A stretch of 38,429 nt of DNA from the IMG/VR virus record IMGVR_UViG_3300002933_000025, positions 1 through 38,429 of that record, one strand, 5' to 3'. Position 1 is the stretch's first letter; every line of letters begins with the position of its first letter. This document shows positions 30,459 to 38,429 of the stretch, piece after piece. The notes under the pieces are model-generated. The model saw only the letters and a program-made list of their open reading frames with translations. It did not search any database and was not told where the DNA came from. This stretch comes from a virus. The position numbers were made by a program, and so were the translations under genes.

Positions 30459-30487
30459 ATTATAGATAAGTATTTAGACAAAGTCAA
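30459..30487 (-). promoter_or_regulatory. Sigma-70-like promoter of the sliding clamp gene
   Basis: Minus strand TTGACT (30487-30482), 17 bases, TATAAT (30464-30459). The -35 overlaps the stop of the methyltransferase gene. Leader about 20 bases. Confidence 0.8.
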
Positions 30488-31416
30488 ACATTAACTTGTT
30501 TTATTTCGCCTAAGACTTGATGTGCTTTAACCGTTTCCAGTATACCCGGTTTACGAATCTCTAACCAAGACACGGTTGTATCTCTAGATTCGTCATTGAC
30601 AATTTCATAACCCAGACTTTCACACATTGGTATTAGCATCGATCTTGGTATGTAACTCATAAAGAAATTTTCAGCCATTCCGGCGCCGCCTGGGCGATCG
30701 CCGTCGTTATAGCTAAACATAAACACCCCGCCTGGGCGCAGTAAGTTTTTAACTTCTTTAAGATATTCTTTTACTGTGTCTAGACTACAGTAATTTAAAA
30801 AGTTCCAACAAAAGACAAAGCCAAATTGATTCTGCGGCAAGGTACTCATATCGTAACCTTGTATTAAGTAGACGCGAATCCGACGACGATATACTTCGGT
30901 AAAGTCTTTTGTTGCACTTTCTGTAAACTCTCTAAATTGATCTACAATGTACAGAGGATCTGCTGCTACCATATGTTGAGTCCACTCGCCGTCGCGGCAT
31001 CCGATCTCAAGTGCAGGATATTTCCAATTGGTATATAATCGAATTTTGTTTAATATATCGGCTTGTACTTCATCGCTCAGTGGCATTATTCTAACATTGC
31101 GAACTTGTTCAATGGCATTATATTTTAATTCTAAATTATAATTTTCAGTAAACAATTTGCCGCTTTCTGTGGCAATATTTTGATCAATATGATCAATTAA
31201 TGCAGTATACTTGGTATAATTGATAGTCAGTGCAGAATGCATACGTTCTAAATCTTGAGTTAAATCTGTAATCTCAAGATTAAATCCGGCATCTTCTACT
31301 GTAGAATTAATACCATTTAATTCTGTACTAATACGATCTATACCCAGAGATATTGCTGTAGTATTGTAGACTAGTTTTAGATGTTCACGAAGTTCGACTA
31401 ATTTAGATAGTTTCAT
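30484..31416 (-). CDS. SAM-dependent methyltransferase with N-terminal coiled coil, 310 aa
   Basis: Residues ~1-125 are helical, with a coiled-coil stretch (LEITDLTQDLERMHSAL). The C-terminal ~180 residues are a class I methyltransferase: LEIGCRDGEW (SAM-binding motif I), FGFVFCWNFLNY and LLRPGGVFMFSYND (motif IV-like end). It uses the SAM that metK could provide. The acceptor is unknown; class I phage methyltransferases often act on small molecules, sugars or proteins. Confidence 0.8.
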   Translation of the reverse strand: MKLSKLVELREHLKLVYNTTAISLGIDRISTELNGINSTVEDAGFNLEITDLTQDLERMHSALTINYTKYTALIDHIDQNIATESGKLFTENYNLELKYNAIEQVRNVRIMPLSDEVQADILNKIRLYTNWKYPALEIGCRDGEWTQHMVAADPLYIVDQFREFTESATKDFTEVYRRRIRVYLIQGYDMSTLPQNQFGFVFCWNFLNYCSLDTVKEYLKEVKNLLRPGGVFMFSYNDGDRPGGAGMAENFFMSYIPRSMLIPMCESLGYEIVNDESRDTTVSWLEIRKPGILETVKAHQVLGEIKQVNV

Positions 31417-31419
31417 AGG

Positions 31420-34080
31420 TTACTCGAAGCTGAACAAATCATCAAAGGTTGTTTTAATATCTGTACTTTCAGCAATACGCCATTCAAGTACACCTAGTAA
31501 ATTTTCTACCTTTTGGTCTACGATAGTTGATTCCATTAAACTATCGTCGAATGGTAAATCTTTAAACCACTGTGGAATATGACTTTCATCGGTTGGGTAA
31601 CCTACACTAGTGTAACCTACGGGATTATCCTTTAGCTTACATACAATGGTTTTCATACCGTCAATGATACTAGTGGAATAGTTATCGCCATGCATACGTT
31701 TCAAGTTATTCCAGTTCATAGCGGCTCTAACGTGTCCGGGCATGTTTGCTTTACCTAACCGTGCTTCTTCGGCAGTATACTTGGTTAAGTTGTTTACACG
31801 TTTGGGTGTACCTTTTTCCCAAGCTGGTCGTTCTGCAAACTTTAATTTAAAGTCTTTAACTTTAACAATAATGTCTTCTTTACCGGCACCTGTTAATACA
31901 TCCATGAGCAATTCGCTTAAGAACTCTTGTACTATCTTAGGTGTATCAGACCTCTTCAAATCTAGTCCCATTGCTTTCATTTTGCCAGGTTTTCCGTGTG
32001 TATCCAGACGATTACCTTCCATATCGTAAACTAAAATGCCGTAACGCTTTTTCTTAATAAATAGACCTTTACTTGCAATAAGTTCACGACCACCTTTGAT
32101 GATAGCACCCATATCCCTCGGGCAATGGCAAGCACGTTCCATAAATCCCGGGAATGACTCATTTACAGAGTCTGCAATAGTATCATATAACTGTACACAG
32201 ATATCCTTGTTCCATTCCATACGTCCTGCTTCTACATCCTCTTTGATTTGCGGCCAGGCTGAGAAATAGACCGAGTCCGTGTCCCCGTAGATGACCGACG
32301 TCCCTGTGTGATTGTAGTCCCCGGTAATAGCTTCGTTAACGTGTGCATCCATGTGCTTGGCAATAATACGGCCCGTAAGTGTCGTACTTTGACCAATGCG
32401 TTGATCGAAGAAGCGGCAGCCCGGATTGAGGATTGCCCCATAGAGCGAATTGAGGTTAATCTTCTTGACGAGTTGTCTTTTGTCCCAGAACGCCGTGTCT
32501 TCCGGAGATGTTGCGGCTTTCTTTTTAGCTTGCATTTCTTTACGTTCTGCATACCACCTTTCTAACAGTCCGGGAATAATTCCTTTTGTGTTATGTTTAA
32601 ATATTGTACCATTAGCACTAAACGTCCATGGTTGGTTACTGTCAAATACCAAGCGCCAAACGTCTGCGGCACTCATTATATCACTGCTTCCATCTTGCCA
32701 ATCTAATGTAATCTCTGTACCGATATCACCATTCATTACCGCCTGATATTCTAAACTACCAAACATGTTTTCCCAAGCATCAGCAAAACTTGCGCCAGCA
32801 TCCATCTTCTCTTTGATATAGTGATCAGTCATTACAGGACGTAACTGTCCTACAATGGTTTCTGGGCCCATGTTAAGAGCACGGATCGCTGATGGGTAGA
32901 GCGAGTTGATATCAATGGCTCCGATGTATTCGTGCATGCCTTTTTTGGGGTAAGCAACATAGGCACCTGCCGCTTGCGTGTTTCCTTGATCATCTCTTGC
33001 TCTCCTGTTAGGCACAACCAAACCACGGCTGTGTGATTCGTTAATAATAGCTTGTTCTGTTACCGCTACCGCACCCATAGTGGTTTGTAGCAATACAGTA
33101 TTATCGTGAGCCAATTCATTAGCTAAGTCTAAGAAGCGTAATTTCTTATCTAGTTTAGCTAACAGTAGGGTATCTTGTCTATTATAGTCAATAAACTTTG
33201 AGAATTCTTTGTTATATAGTTGATCCAACGTACCTTCGTAGGCTAATTTAGATCCAACTTCTTCATACTCGCCGATGGCATCTAAACTATAACTATGACG
33301 TTCTTCGTATGTGTACTTACGATACAGTTGCATATAATCTAAATGCACTCGACCTAGTAAGTCGAATGTTAGTTGTTCTGCACCAAAGCGTTCAAATGTA
33401 CGTTGCTTAGGTAGTTGACCCCACAAGCATAAACGACGAGTGTCATCTTTGGACAATACCTTAGTAATACGCATGGTAGTATAAGGAATATCAAAGCCCT
33501 CACTGTTCCAACCGGATAGGATATCTGCGTCTTGAATTACATCTAGGAACGTGTCAAGCATATCAGCTTCACGTTCGAATAAGAAACAATTATCGTAAGT
33601 ATCGCAGATTTCTTGTGCAGTTTCCCAAGAATAACTCTTAGGTGGAACAACAAGTGTAACCATTTTATCCATCCAGTCTAAGTACACTGAGATACTAGTG
33701 ATTGGGTTAAATGGGTCTTCGGGTTTTGAATAGCCTCTTAGTGGATCAAAGTCCACCTCAATATCGAAAAAAGCTGTTTGTAGTTTTGGTGATGTGGCAC
33801 CTAGGTAATTATCTTCTAAGCAACGGAAAATAGGATTAATATCACTTTCCCATAACTTCTTGCCTGAGTTGATACGTTGTTCCTTATGGAACTCTTTACC
33901 GTTTTTTGTACTAAAGCGTGACACGGCGGTGTCATAGATGGTGCGGAACTTGCCTTTAGGATCATCGTAATAGAATACATAGTTAGCGGGATATTCTTTA
34001 TATACACGCTCACCGTCGATACGTTCTACTACATGAATGCGATCTTTGTCGCGATCAAACAATGCGTCTACGTAAGACAT
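31420..34080 (-). CDS. 43: Family B DNA polymerase (T4 gp43-like)
   Basis: 886 aa, near T4 gp43 (898). 3'-5' exonuclease motifs: FFDIEVDF (Asp106/Glu108), SGWNSEGFDIP (Asp197) and YNRQD (299-303). Polymerase motifs: A DINSLYPSA (390-398), B KKINLNSLYG (539-548) and C YGDTDS (598-603). All catalytic residues are present, so it should be active and proofreading. It is near the clamp gene, but clamp loader, helicase and primase are not in this window. Confidence 0.98.
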   Translation of the reverse strand: MSYVDALFDRDKDRIHVVERIDGERVYKEYPANYVFYYDDPKGKFRTIYDTAVSRFSTKNGKEFHKEQRINSGKKLWESDINPIFRCLEDNYLGATSPKLQTAFFDIEVDFDPLRGYSKPEDPFNPITSISVYLDWMDKMVTLVVPPKSYSWETAQEICDTYDNCFLFEREADMLDTFLDVIQDADILSGWNSEGFDIPYTTMRITKVLSKDDTRRLCLWGQLPKQRTFERFGAEQLTFDLLGRVHLDYMQLYRKYTYEERHSYSLDAIGEYEEVGSKLAYEGTLDQLYNKEFSKFIDYNRQDTLLLAKLDKKLRFLDLANELAHDNTVLLQTTMGAVAVTEQAIINESHSRGLVVPNRRARDDQGNTQAAGAYVAYPKKGMHEYIGAIDINSLYPSAIRALNMGPETIVGQLRPVMTDHYIKEKMDAGASFADAWENMFGSLEYQAVMNGDIGTEITLDWQDGSSDIMSAADVWRLVFDSNQPWTFSANGTIFKHNTKGIIPGLLERWYAERKEMQAKKKAATSPEDTAFWDKRQLVKKINLNSLYGAILNPGCRFFDQRIGQSTTLTGRIIAKHMDAHVNEAITGDYNHTGTSVIYGDTDSVYFSAWPQIKEDVEAGRMEWNKDICVQLYDTIADSVNESFPGFMERACHCPRDMGAIIKGGRELIASKGLFIKKKRYGILVYDMEGNRLDTHGKPGKMKAMGLDLKRSDTPKIVQEFLSELLMDVLTGAGKEDIIVKVKDFKLKFAERPAWEKGTPKRVNNLTKYTAEEARLGKANMPGHVRAAMNWNNLKRMHGDNYSTSIIDGMKTIVCKLKDNPVGYTSVGYPTDESHIPQWFKDLPFDDSLMESTIVDQKVENLLGVLEWRIAESTDIKTTFDDLFSFE

Positions 34081-34148
34081 TTATTCTCCAATTGTGTGTA
34101 ACTTTGAGCTTACACTTACTCTACATACCCGTTAAGCGGGCGAGTCTT

Positions 34149-34177
34149 ATTATACTACGACAGCAACATTCTAGCAA
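34149..34177 (-). promoter_or_regulatory. Sigma-70-like promoter of DNA polymerase
   Basis: Minus strand TTGCTA (34177-34172), 17 bases, TATAAT (34154-34149). The leader (~60 bases) holds a small hairpin CCCG/CGGG and a ribosome site TTGGAGAAT. The promoter overlaps the end of the membrane protein gene upstream. Confidence 0.65.
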
Positions 34178-34445
34178 GGCCAATGCAATCAATTGTAATT
34201 AAAAAAGCATAGTTAGCTAGTAAACCAAAACTACCGCGGGTCCAACAAGTCCATGCCGCAGCAAAACATCCACTAATAAAAATGGAGTACAATGGAATAA
34301 CTGGAACTGTTGGAACTGTACTAGCAAAGATAACAGCACTAACAACACTACATGCCCATGCAAAAACTTCGGCGCAAAACCGTAACGGGTAATCGTTAAA
34401 ATCTTTCTTAATATATACCCAAGTGTTGTTGAATAATTCTATCAA
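34155..34445 (-). CDS. Membrane protein, 96 aa
   Basis: Begins with a TTG start overlapping the upstream stop (TTGA). Two or three hydrophobic spans with Cys, Trp and Pro-rich loops (STVPTVPVIPLY). The opening pattern NTWVYIKKDFN...PLRFC recurs in uncultured phage membrane proteins next to DNA polymerase. Function unknown. Confidence 0.68.
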   Translation of the reverse strand: MIELFNNTWVYIKKDFNDYPLRFCAEVFAWACSVVSAVIFASTVPTVPVIPLYSIFISGCFAAAWTCWTRGSFGLLANYAFLITIDCIGLARMLLS

Positions 34446-34702
34446 AGTGTTTTACCAACAGTTTCGAGAATTGTATTTAATTCGTCATGATCTGCATTAG
34501 TTTCACCTAACTTAGACTTTTGGGCAATCTTAATTGCTTTTTTAAGTGTAGCTGGTTTGATTTCCATTTCTTCTGCGATGGCTTTAACAGTATCGGACAG
34601 TCCTGCATTAAGATCTTCAATCTCTTGTAATACTGCCATACCTTCGTTAATGATCTGAGTCAGCTTGGCTTTTTGTTCGTTGCTAAACATACGTGTTGAC
34701 AT
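34442..34702 (-). CDS. DsbA-like small DNA-binding protein, 86 aa
   Basis: Charged, helical: NEQKAKLTQIINEGMAVLQE, ... DTVKAIAEEMEIKPATLKKAIKIAQKSKLG, which looks like a helix-turn-helix. Similar proteins of this size and position are annotated in T4-like phages as double-stranded DNA-binding (DsbA) proteins linked to late transcription. Assignment is by resemblance of layout and length; a HTH regulator is an alternative. Own promoter. Confidence 0.58.
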   Translation of the reverse strand: MSTRMFSNEQKAKLTQIINEGMAVLQEIEDLNAGLSDTVKAIAEEMEIKPATLKKAIKIAQKSKLGETNADHDELNTILETVGKTL

Positions 34703-34727
34703 TTGAATCTCCTGTGTAATTGATTTA

Positions 34728-34756
34728 TTATATAGTATTTAATTGTAGATTACAAG
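34728..34756 (-). promoter_or_regulatory. Sigma-70-like promoter of the DsbA-like gene
   Basis: Minus strand TTGTAA (34756-34751, 4 of 6), 17 bases, TATAAT (34733-34728). It lies in the gap 34703-34864, which also holds a GC-rich hairpin GCCCGG/CTGGGC near 34825 and no convincing gene. Confidence 0.6.
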
Positions 34757-34864
34757 AGAGTTTGAATTAATTGCTCACTTTAACTAACACATTCCGGAGC
34801 ACGACTTCCATATGTCAGTAGCCCAGCAGCCGGGCATACACACCGTTAATAACAGCAAACGGGC

Positions 34865-35344
34865 CTAAGGTGTATTCTTTAAAAACGTGTCAGCTAACTG
34901 TTTGCACAGTTGGCGTAATTTTGGATTCTCTGTAACATCAATTAACATTGATTCTTGAGTTGGATCAACGTATCCACAATAGATATCTTTTATTCCGTAA
35001 ATTTCTTTAATAACGTGATCGCAGTTTAATCCCGCACGATCTTCCATTTCTTGATTGCAAGGACTTAGCGTAGTGACCATAATACATTCGGGACTAATAT
35101 CATCCCCACATGCTTCTATGGCCGCACGTTCTGCGTGTACACGTAGTCCTACTTCGTTCTTGTGATTAACGCCAAATATCTTGCGTCCATTTGGGAATAC
35201 AACACAAGCACCAACCATGCCATAGTACTCAGGATCGCGTTCTTGTCCAGCAAGAACTTGCTCGCAACATTCGGCAAGTATAGAGTCTAACTCCACTCTT
35301 TGTTCTTCTTTAGACTGGTGAGAAAGGATTTCGTTTATAATCAC
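34865..35344 (-). CDS. Zinc-dependent deaminase (cytidine/deoxycytidylate deaminase-like)
   Basis: 159 aa. Zinc-binding HAE (70-72 in RVHAERAAIE) and TLSPC (92-96) are the deaminase signature; the second Cys is at 108 (Cx11C) rather than Cx2C, a variant seen in RibD-type and some phage deaminases. Start uncertain: GTG 35344 overlaps a 26-aa open frame by 35 bases, and GTG 35296 is an alternative. It probably acts on a cytosine- or pyrimidine-type nucleotide. Confidence 0.75.
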   Translation of the reverse strand: MIINEILSHQSKEEQRVELDSILAECCEQVLAGQERDPEYYGMVGACVVFPNGRKIFGVNHKNEVGLRVHAERAAIEACGDDISPECIMVTTLSPCNQEMEDRAGLNCDHVIKEIYGIKDIYCGYVDPTQESMLIDVTENPKLRQLCKQLADTFLKNTP

Positions 35345-35390
35345 TATCGTCGCCTTCTTGAGTTTCGGGATATACTGGGTATTCGTTCAT
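35310..35390 (-). CDS. Possible small protein, 26 aa
   Basis: Begins MNEYPVYPETQEGDDSDYK. The ATG overlaps the upstream stop as ATGA, the coupling signal common in this window, but the frame overlaps the deaminase start. It may be a real small acidic peptide, or a leader that sets deaminase translation. Confidence 0.35.
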   Translation of the reverse strand: MNEYPVYPETQEGDDSDYKRNPFSPV

Positions 35391-35881
35391 CGATTGGATC
35401 CTAATATTTTTTTAGTAAGTTTCCAGTCATTAAATGTTGTATGTATTACAGTTAAAAAACTATCCAATTCTTCTTGATTATTAAACACCATAGTTTTTCG
35501 TAACTGTTTATCATTGTACTTATCTTTTTGCGGGAAGGGTCTTACTCTACCGAATATGTTAAAATTCCATTGTCCCTGATATGTATTAATTAATTCCGCA
35601 GGAGTTAATGTTTCAACCCAATCGATTTGATTAAATTCAGACAGTACAATAATAGAACCCACCAGGTAATAAGATCCAACTTCTGGAGATTTAACAACTG
35701 GATATTTTTTTAAAAAATCTTGTAAACTACTGTATGGTGGTTCGAGATTTTTGTGTACTGTTAAATTTCTGCTTACTAACCGATGAATTAAACCCAGGCG
35801 AATATTAGTAGCTTGTTCATAAAGAACACTATCGGATTTATCATCAAAGAATGATTGATCTAAAAGTTCTATTATTTCCAT
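35387..35881 (-). CDS. Hypothetical protein, 164 aa
   Basis: Mixed alpha/beta with an acidic N-terminus (MEIIELLDQSFFDDKSD) and a basic C-terminus. Contains a possible strand pair YYLVGSIIVLSEF and a Trp-rich loop. No family or motif recognised; it lies between the zinc-peptidase-like gene and the deaminase. Confidence 0.6.
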   Translation of the reverse strand: MEIIELLDQSFFDDKSDSVLYEQATNIRLGLIHRLVSRNLTVHKNLEPPYSSLQDFLKKYPVVKSPEVGSYYLVGSIIVLSEFNQIDWVETLTPAELINTYQGQWNFNIFGRVRPFPQKDKYNDKQLRKTMVFNNQEELDSFLTVIHTTFNDWKLTKKILGSNR

Positions 35882-35887
35882 TGTGTA

Positions 35888-36256
35888 TTACTCTGGATTT
35901 TCTTCAGAGTAGTTACGCATAATAATACCAGCTTCAGCGTTAGCTTCATTTTCTTCTTCACTACCAGTCGCGCCACTTTCGTTGTTTAAACGATCTTCAA
36001 CATCTTGTTTGTAATGTACAAGTTCATGCGCTAGTGTACGCATAGCATCTTTAGGATGACGTCCCTTAGTGACTAAGTAGATGCATTTTTCTTCTGGATT
36101 AAAGCAACCAAATGTCATGCCATCTGCACCAGGAATACGATCTACTACTTTAACTACAGGTAACTGTTTAATATCTAAATGCTTTTGTACAAATGGCAAA
36201 AACGATTTAATAAAATCGTTCCCGTGTGACTCGTGCATTACTTCAAAGATTTTCAT
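35888..36256 (-). CDS. Zinc metallopeptidase-like protein, 122 aa
   Basis: Start at 36256 (MKIFEVMHESHG), overlapping the Dps-like stop as ATGA. The HExxH motif is HELVH (77-81), and an acidic helix EEENEANAEA (100-109) can give the third zinc ligand (Glu-zincin style). Short for a full protease, so it may process a specific phage protein. It is in the same transcript as the modular protein and the Dps-like protein. Confidence 0.75.
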   Translation of the reverse strand: MKIFEVMHESHGNDFIKSFLPFVQKHLDIKQLPVVKVVDRIPGADGMTFGCFNPEEKCIYLVTKGRHPKDAMRTLAHELVHYKQDVEDRLNNESGATGSEEENEANAEAGIIMRNYSEENPE

Positions 36257-36690
36257 TTTGCAGTAGCTCTTAATTGCCAACTATGTTTGCGATGTGCATC
36301 CATACGCTCTGCCAGGAAGTTACTGAAACCATGTTCGCCTGCGGCTTCAGCCATATCGTATACACGTTTTAATACTTTAACCATGTTGTCTGAATCTTGT
36401 AATAACTCAGCAACCATCTGCTCTGCAGGTACTACACTTGTTTCATCATCAATTTGACTTAGTACACTAAAGCGACTATTACTACCAGGAGCATAAGCAC
36501 CCAAGCTACGAATCTTTTCAGCAAATGGATCAATGGCCGCATACACTTCAGAATTAATGGTATCAAACAATGCGTGTAGTTCTTGAAAGTTAATACCCTC
36601 AACGTTCCAATGAAAGAAGTGTGCCTTTAGATAAAAACTAAATTCACTTGCAAATGCTATCTTAGCGGCTTTGATTAATGCTTCGTTCAT
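36253..36690 (-). CDS. Dps/ferritin-like protein, 145 aa
   Basis: Ferroxidase residues line up with Dps: HWNV (His27), ELHALF (His39), IDPFAEK (Asp54, Glu58). Length (145) fits Dps subunits. Dps forms 12-mers that store iron and protect DNA from peroxide. In a phage it could guard DNA in the infected cell or be packaged. ATGA overlaps with both neighbours. The N-terminal Lys tail that binds DNA in E. coli Dps is missing. Confidence 0.85.
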   Translation of the reverse strand: MNEALIKAAKIAFASEFSFYLKAHFFHWNVEGINFQELHALFDTINSEVYAAIDPFAEKIRSLGAYAPGSNSRFSVLSQIDDETSVVPAEQMVAELLQDSDNMVKVLKRVYDMAEAAGEHGFSNFLAERMDAHRKHSWQLRATAK

Positions 36691-38429
36691 TTTATATTCT
36701 TAACACTCTCTGATAATTCGTTTACTAAACTATTTAGTCGTGTATTTTTTTCGTTCTGTAAACGAGTCCAATAGGATTCTGCCACACTTTGTGGTTTTTT
36801 CTTCAAGCGTGACATTTCGTTGTTGTAGCTTTTATCCCAAAGTGCATATTCACCTTTGTTGAACCTGGTGCTATACGGATTAGTATAGGTTTTTCCTAAT
36901 TTATAAGCATTTCTTGCAGCAATTTTACCATTGGATGGAGTTGAACCTGCATAGTCGTCATTTTTGGATTCTGGCAATACACCTTGTGGACCGTTGATTC
37001 TTGAACGCCCGTAATTCTTTGCTGTATTCTTCATAGCATTTTGTGTATTTTTAGGAATCTTACCTGCCTTAGTAATATCTTGTGATTTACCGTGCCGCAA
37101 TCCGCCAGTTAGGCTATCTGGTTCGCCGTGTCCGTGTGTATTGCCTTCGCGACCGAATGTATTAGCGTCTCCAGCTTTACGAGCGTGTTCAACAGCTTCA
37201 TCGCCAAACTTTGCTCTAATAGTTCCTAATATTTCACTGGCTCTATCAGATGCTTCTTGAGATTCGTCATCATGGCCATAATCACCATATTCAAAAGCAT
37301 CGCGAACAGCATCGGCGTAATCCATAATCAACGTATTCAACTCACCGCCTGTTGGTTTATGACGCCAACCTTCTTCCACTGATTCATTAGGCACACAGTT
37401 GTTTACACGAACACCACCTTTGATCTTAGTGCCTTCTTTGTGCTTACCTGCCCAACACTTAGCGTCTAGGCGTTGTTTAACTTCTGCTATACCTTGCTCT
37501 GATACGAACGATGTTCCTGCCATTCTCTTACCAACCTTGCATCCTTGATTACAATTATCTTCTGCTTCTTTACGGGTATTGTGTTGGGACTTAACAGCAC
37601 CGCTTTTAGCATCATACACTACGTATTGCCATTGGGTGTTTATACTTTGCTCGTCTAAATCTTTTGCTGGTCGCAATGCTTTTACATAATGGGGTGGCAG
37701 TTTGTTTAAGAATTTTCGTGCTTCCTCTTCGGAACGGAATATTTGTTCAGCTGGGGTATTTTCAGGTTGTTTATCCCAATATTTTGCAATCCAAGTTCCT
37801 GCAATTGGAGCAACTTCTTCCGCTACACCTTGCTTCTTACGAGCATCAAATCCTAGTTTAAAACTACGTGGCTCTGGAGGAGATGGAATAGTAGGATTAT
37901 CATAATATGCATCGCTGTATGCGGCTTTAACATCCTTGTTGCCATCGCCATAATGCCAGCCAATTTGCCAACTGTAGTCATCCATATCCGGAACTGTTTC
38001 ACGATCCTTAAGCATTAGTTCTTTTCTTAGTGCTTCTGCTTTGGGATCTTGCTTTGGTGTTTTAAAGCGATCAAAAATGCCTTCTTTGACACCTTGTTCT
38101 TTAACAGGATGAGACTTACCATCAAACTCAAACGAGTCTTTGCCTGCTTTAGAAGCATCATCTTGTGCCTTCCACCAGGCACGATCACGCTCTTCGGCTC
38201 GAGCTCGTTCAGCGGCCTGTTTCTGTTTATTATGCTCAATTTCGTAGTCTGATACTGCTTTAGACTTCTTGTTATCATCACCACCGCCCCACATACCTAA
38301 GCCAGCCTCCGCCACATCTTGCTCTTCGAATGTGCTTACAGGTGGAATACGACTGCGTGATTTTTCTTTTGCCATTTCACGAGCATAAGCTTCTGGATTA
38401 TTCTTCTTTAAATCTGCTAAACGCTTCTT
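36687..38429 (-). CDS. Modular phage protein with QGVAE-type linkers, C-terminal part
   Basis: The frame is open from 38429 and joins in frame with 1-332 across the contig junction (669 aa in total; ATG at 332). Domains are separated by short linkers of the type xQGVAE: EQDVAEAG, EQGVKEG, KQGVAEE, EQGIAEV, ESVEEG, PQSVAES. Between them lie small modules, for example QRLDAKCWAGKHKEG with NNCVPNES, and an Asn/Gly-rich stretch. No enzyme motif. I recognise these modules from uncultured phage proteins of unknown, probably structural, role. Followed closely by the Dps-like and peptidase genes. Confidence 0.72.
   Translation of the reverse strand, partial: KKRLADLKKNNPEAYAREMAKEKSRSRIPPVSTFEEQDVAEAGLGMWGGGDDNKKSKAVSDYEIEHNKQKQAAERARAEERDRAWWKAQDDASKAGKDSFEFDGKSHPVKEQGVKEGIFDRFKTPKQDPKAEALRKELMLKDRETVPDMDDYSWQIGWHYGDGNKDVKAAYSDAYYDNPTIPSPPEPRSFKLGFDARKKQGVAEEVAPIAGTWIAKYWDKQPENTPAEQIFRSEEEARKFLNKLPPHYVKALRPAKDLDEQSINTQWQYVVYDAKSGAVKSQHNTRKEAEDNCNQGCKVGKRMAGTSFVSEQGIAEVKQRLDAKCWAGKHKEGTKIKGGVRVNNCVPNESVEEGWRHKPTGGELNTLIMDYADAVRDAFEYGDYGHDDESQEASDRASEILGTIRAKFGDEAVEHARKAGDANTFGREGNTHGHGEPDSLTGGLRHGKSQDITKAGKIPKNTQNAMKNTAKNYGRSRINGPQGVLPESKNDDYAGSTPSNGKIAARNAYKLGKTYTNPYSTRFNKGEYALWDKSYNNEMSRLKKKPQSVAESYWTRLQNEKNTRLNSLVNELSESVKNIK
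38365..38429. repeat. 65-bp terminal direct repeat, right copy
   Basis: Identical to positions 1-65. See the left copy. The reading frame of the modular protein passes through it unbroken. Confidence 0.95.

Noticed and set aside
34769-34852. Short minus-strand frame with LLLLTVC lipobox-like sequence after the deaminase stop
   Set aside because: It could suggest a tiny lipoprotein, but the only starts are TTG or a late ATG, there is no ribosome site, and it overlaps a GC hairpin.
1-38429. CRISPR arrays, insertion sequences, rRNA
   Set aside because: No spaced direct repeats, transposase or rRNA-like sequence was seen on reading the window.

Overview
The window looks like part of an uncultured T4-type tailed phage (myovirus). 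Evidence: a family B DNA polymerase of the gp43 type, a gp45-like sliding clamp, a T4 RNase H-like flap nuclease, very dense packing with start and stop codons overlapping as ATGA or TAATG, many small hypothetical proteins, and almost everything on one strand. Only one gene, a GIY-YIG homing-type nuclease near the left end, is on the + strand. I see no tRNA, rRNA, CRISPR array or insertion sequence. The host cannot be named from the sequence.

The first 65 bases are identical to the last 65, and a single reading frame crosses that junction, so the assembly closes into a circle of 38,364 bp. I found no terminase, portal, capsid or tail genes, and no helicase, primase, clamp loader or ligase. 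It is therefore either a falsely closed piece of a larger genome or an unusual dependent replicon. The terminal repeat lies in a modular protein whose short domains may recur elsewhere, so closure through a repeat is a real possibility.

Layout from left to right (genes read right to left). 1-3400: start of the junction-spanning modular protein, a 62-aa protein, the GIY-YIG nuclease, a MoxR-type ATPase and small unknowns. 3465-6001: NAD+ salvage (nadV, and an NMN adenylyltransferase-Nudix fusion), each with its own promoter. 6097-8956: a coupled trio of a ParB/DGQHR-like protein, a protein with an EHVIP motif and an ABC-ATPase fused to a GNAT acetyltransferase. 9099-11784: a run of small unknown and membrane proteins. 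11786-16926: RNase H/FEN, an SGNH hydrolase, metK, queE, queD. 17011-20401: a phosphoribosyltransferase, small unknowns, folE. 20459-24366: a short DegT-like protein, galE, a CDGSH iron-sulfur protein, a glycosyltransferase. 24462-29697: a MazG-like protein, a second T-fold (QueD-like) protein, a coupled unknown, DpdA and a sulfotransferase-like protein. 29700-34702: sliding clamp, methyltransferase, DNA polymerase, DsbA-like protein. 34865-38429: a deaminase, a zinc-peptidase-like protein, a Dps-like ferritin and the modular protein.

The best-supported system is a 7-deazaguanine DNA modification pathway: folE, queD and queE make 7-carboxy-7-deazaguanine, and dpdA exchanges a deazaguanine base for guanine in DNA. 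No queC is visible, and a second QueD-like protein is encoded in the dpdA gene group, so the final base may be a carboxy- or decarboxylated form rather than preQ0. The phage also carries enzymes that make NAD+ and S-adenosylmethionine, which suggests a cofactor-supply theme. Eleven sites resembling host sigma-70 promoters (mostly TTGAC-like, 17-bp spacer, TATAAT-like) sit in gaps ahead of the main gene blocks.
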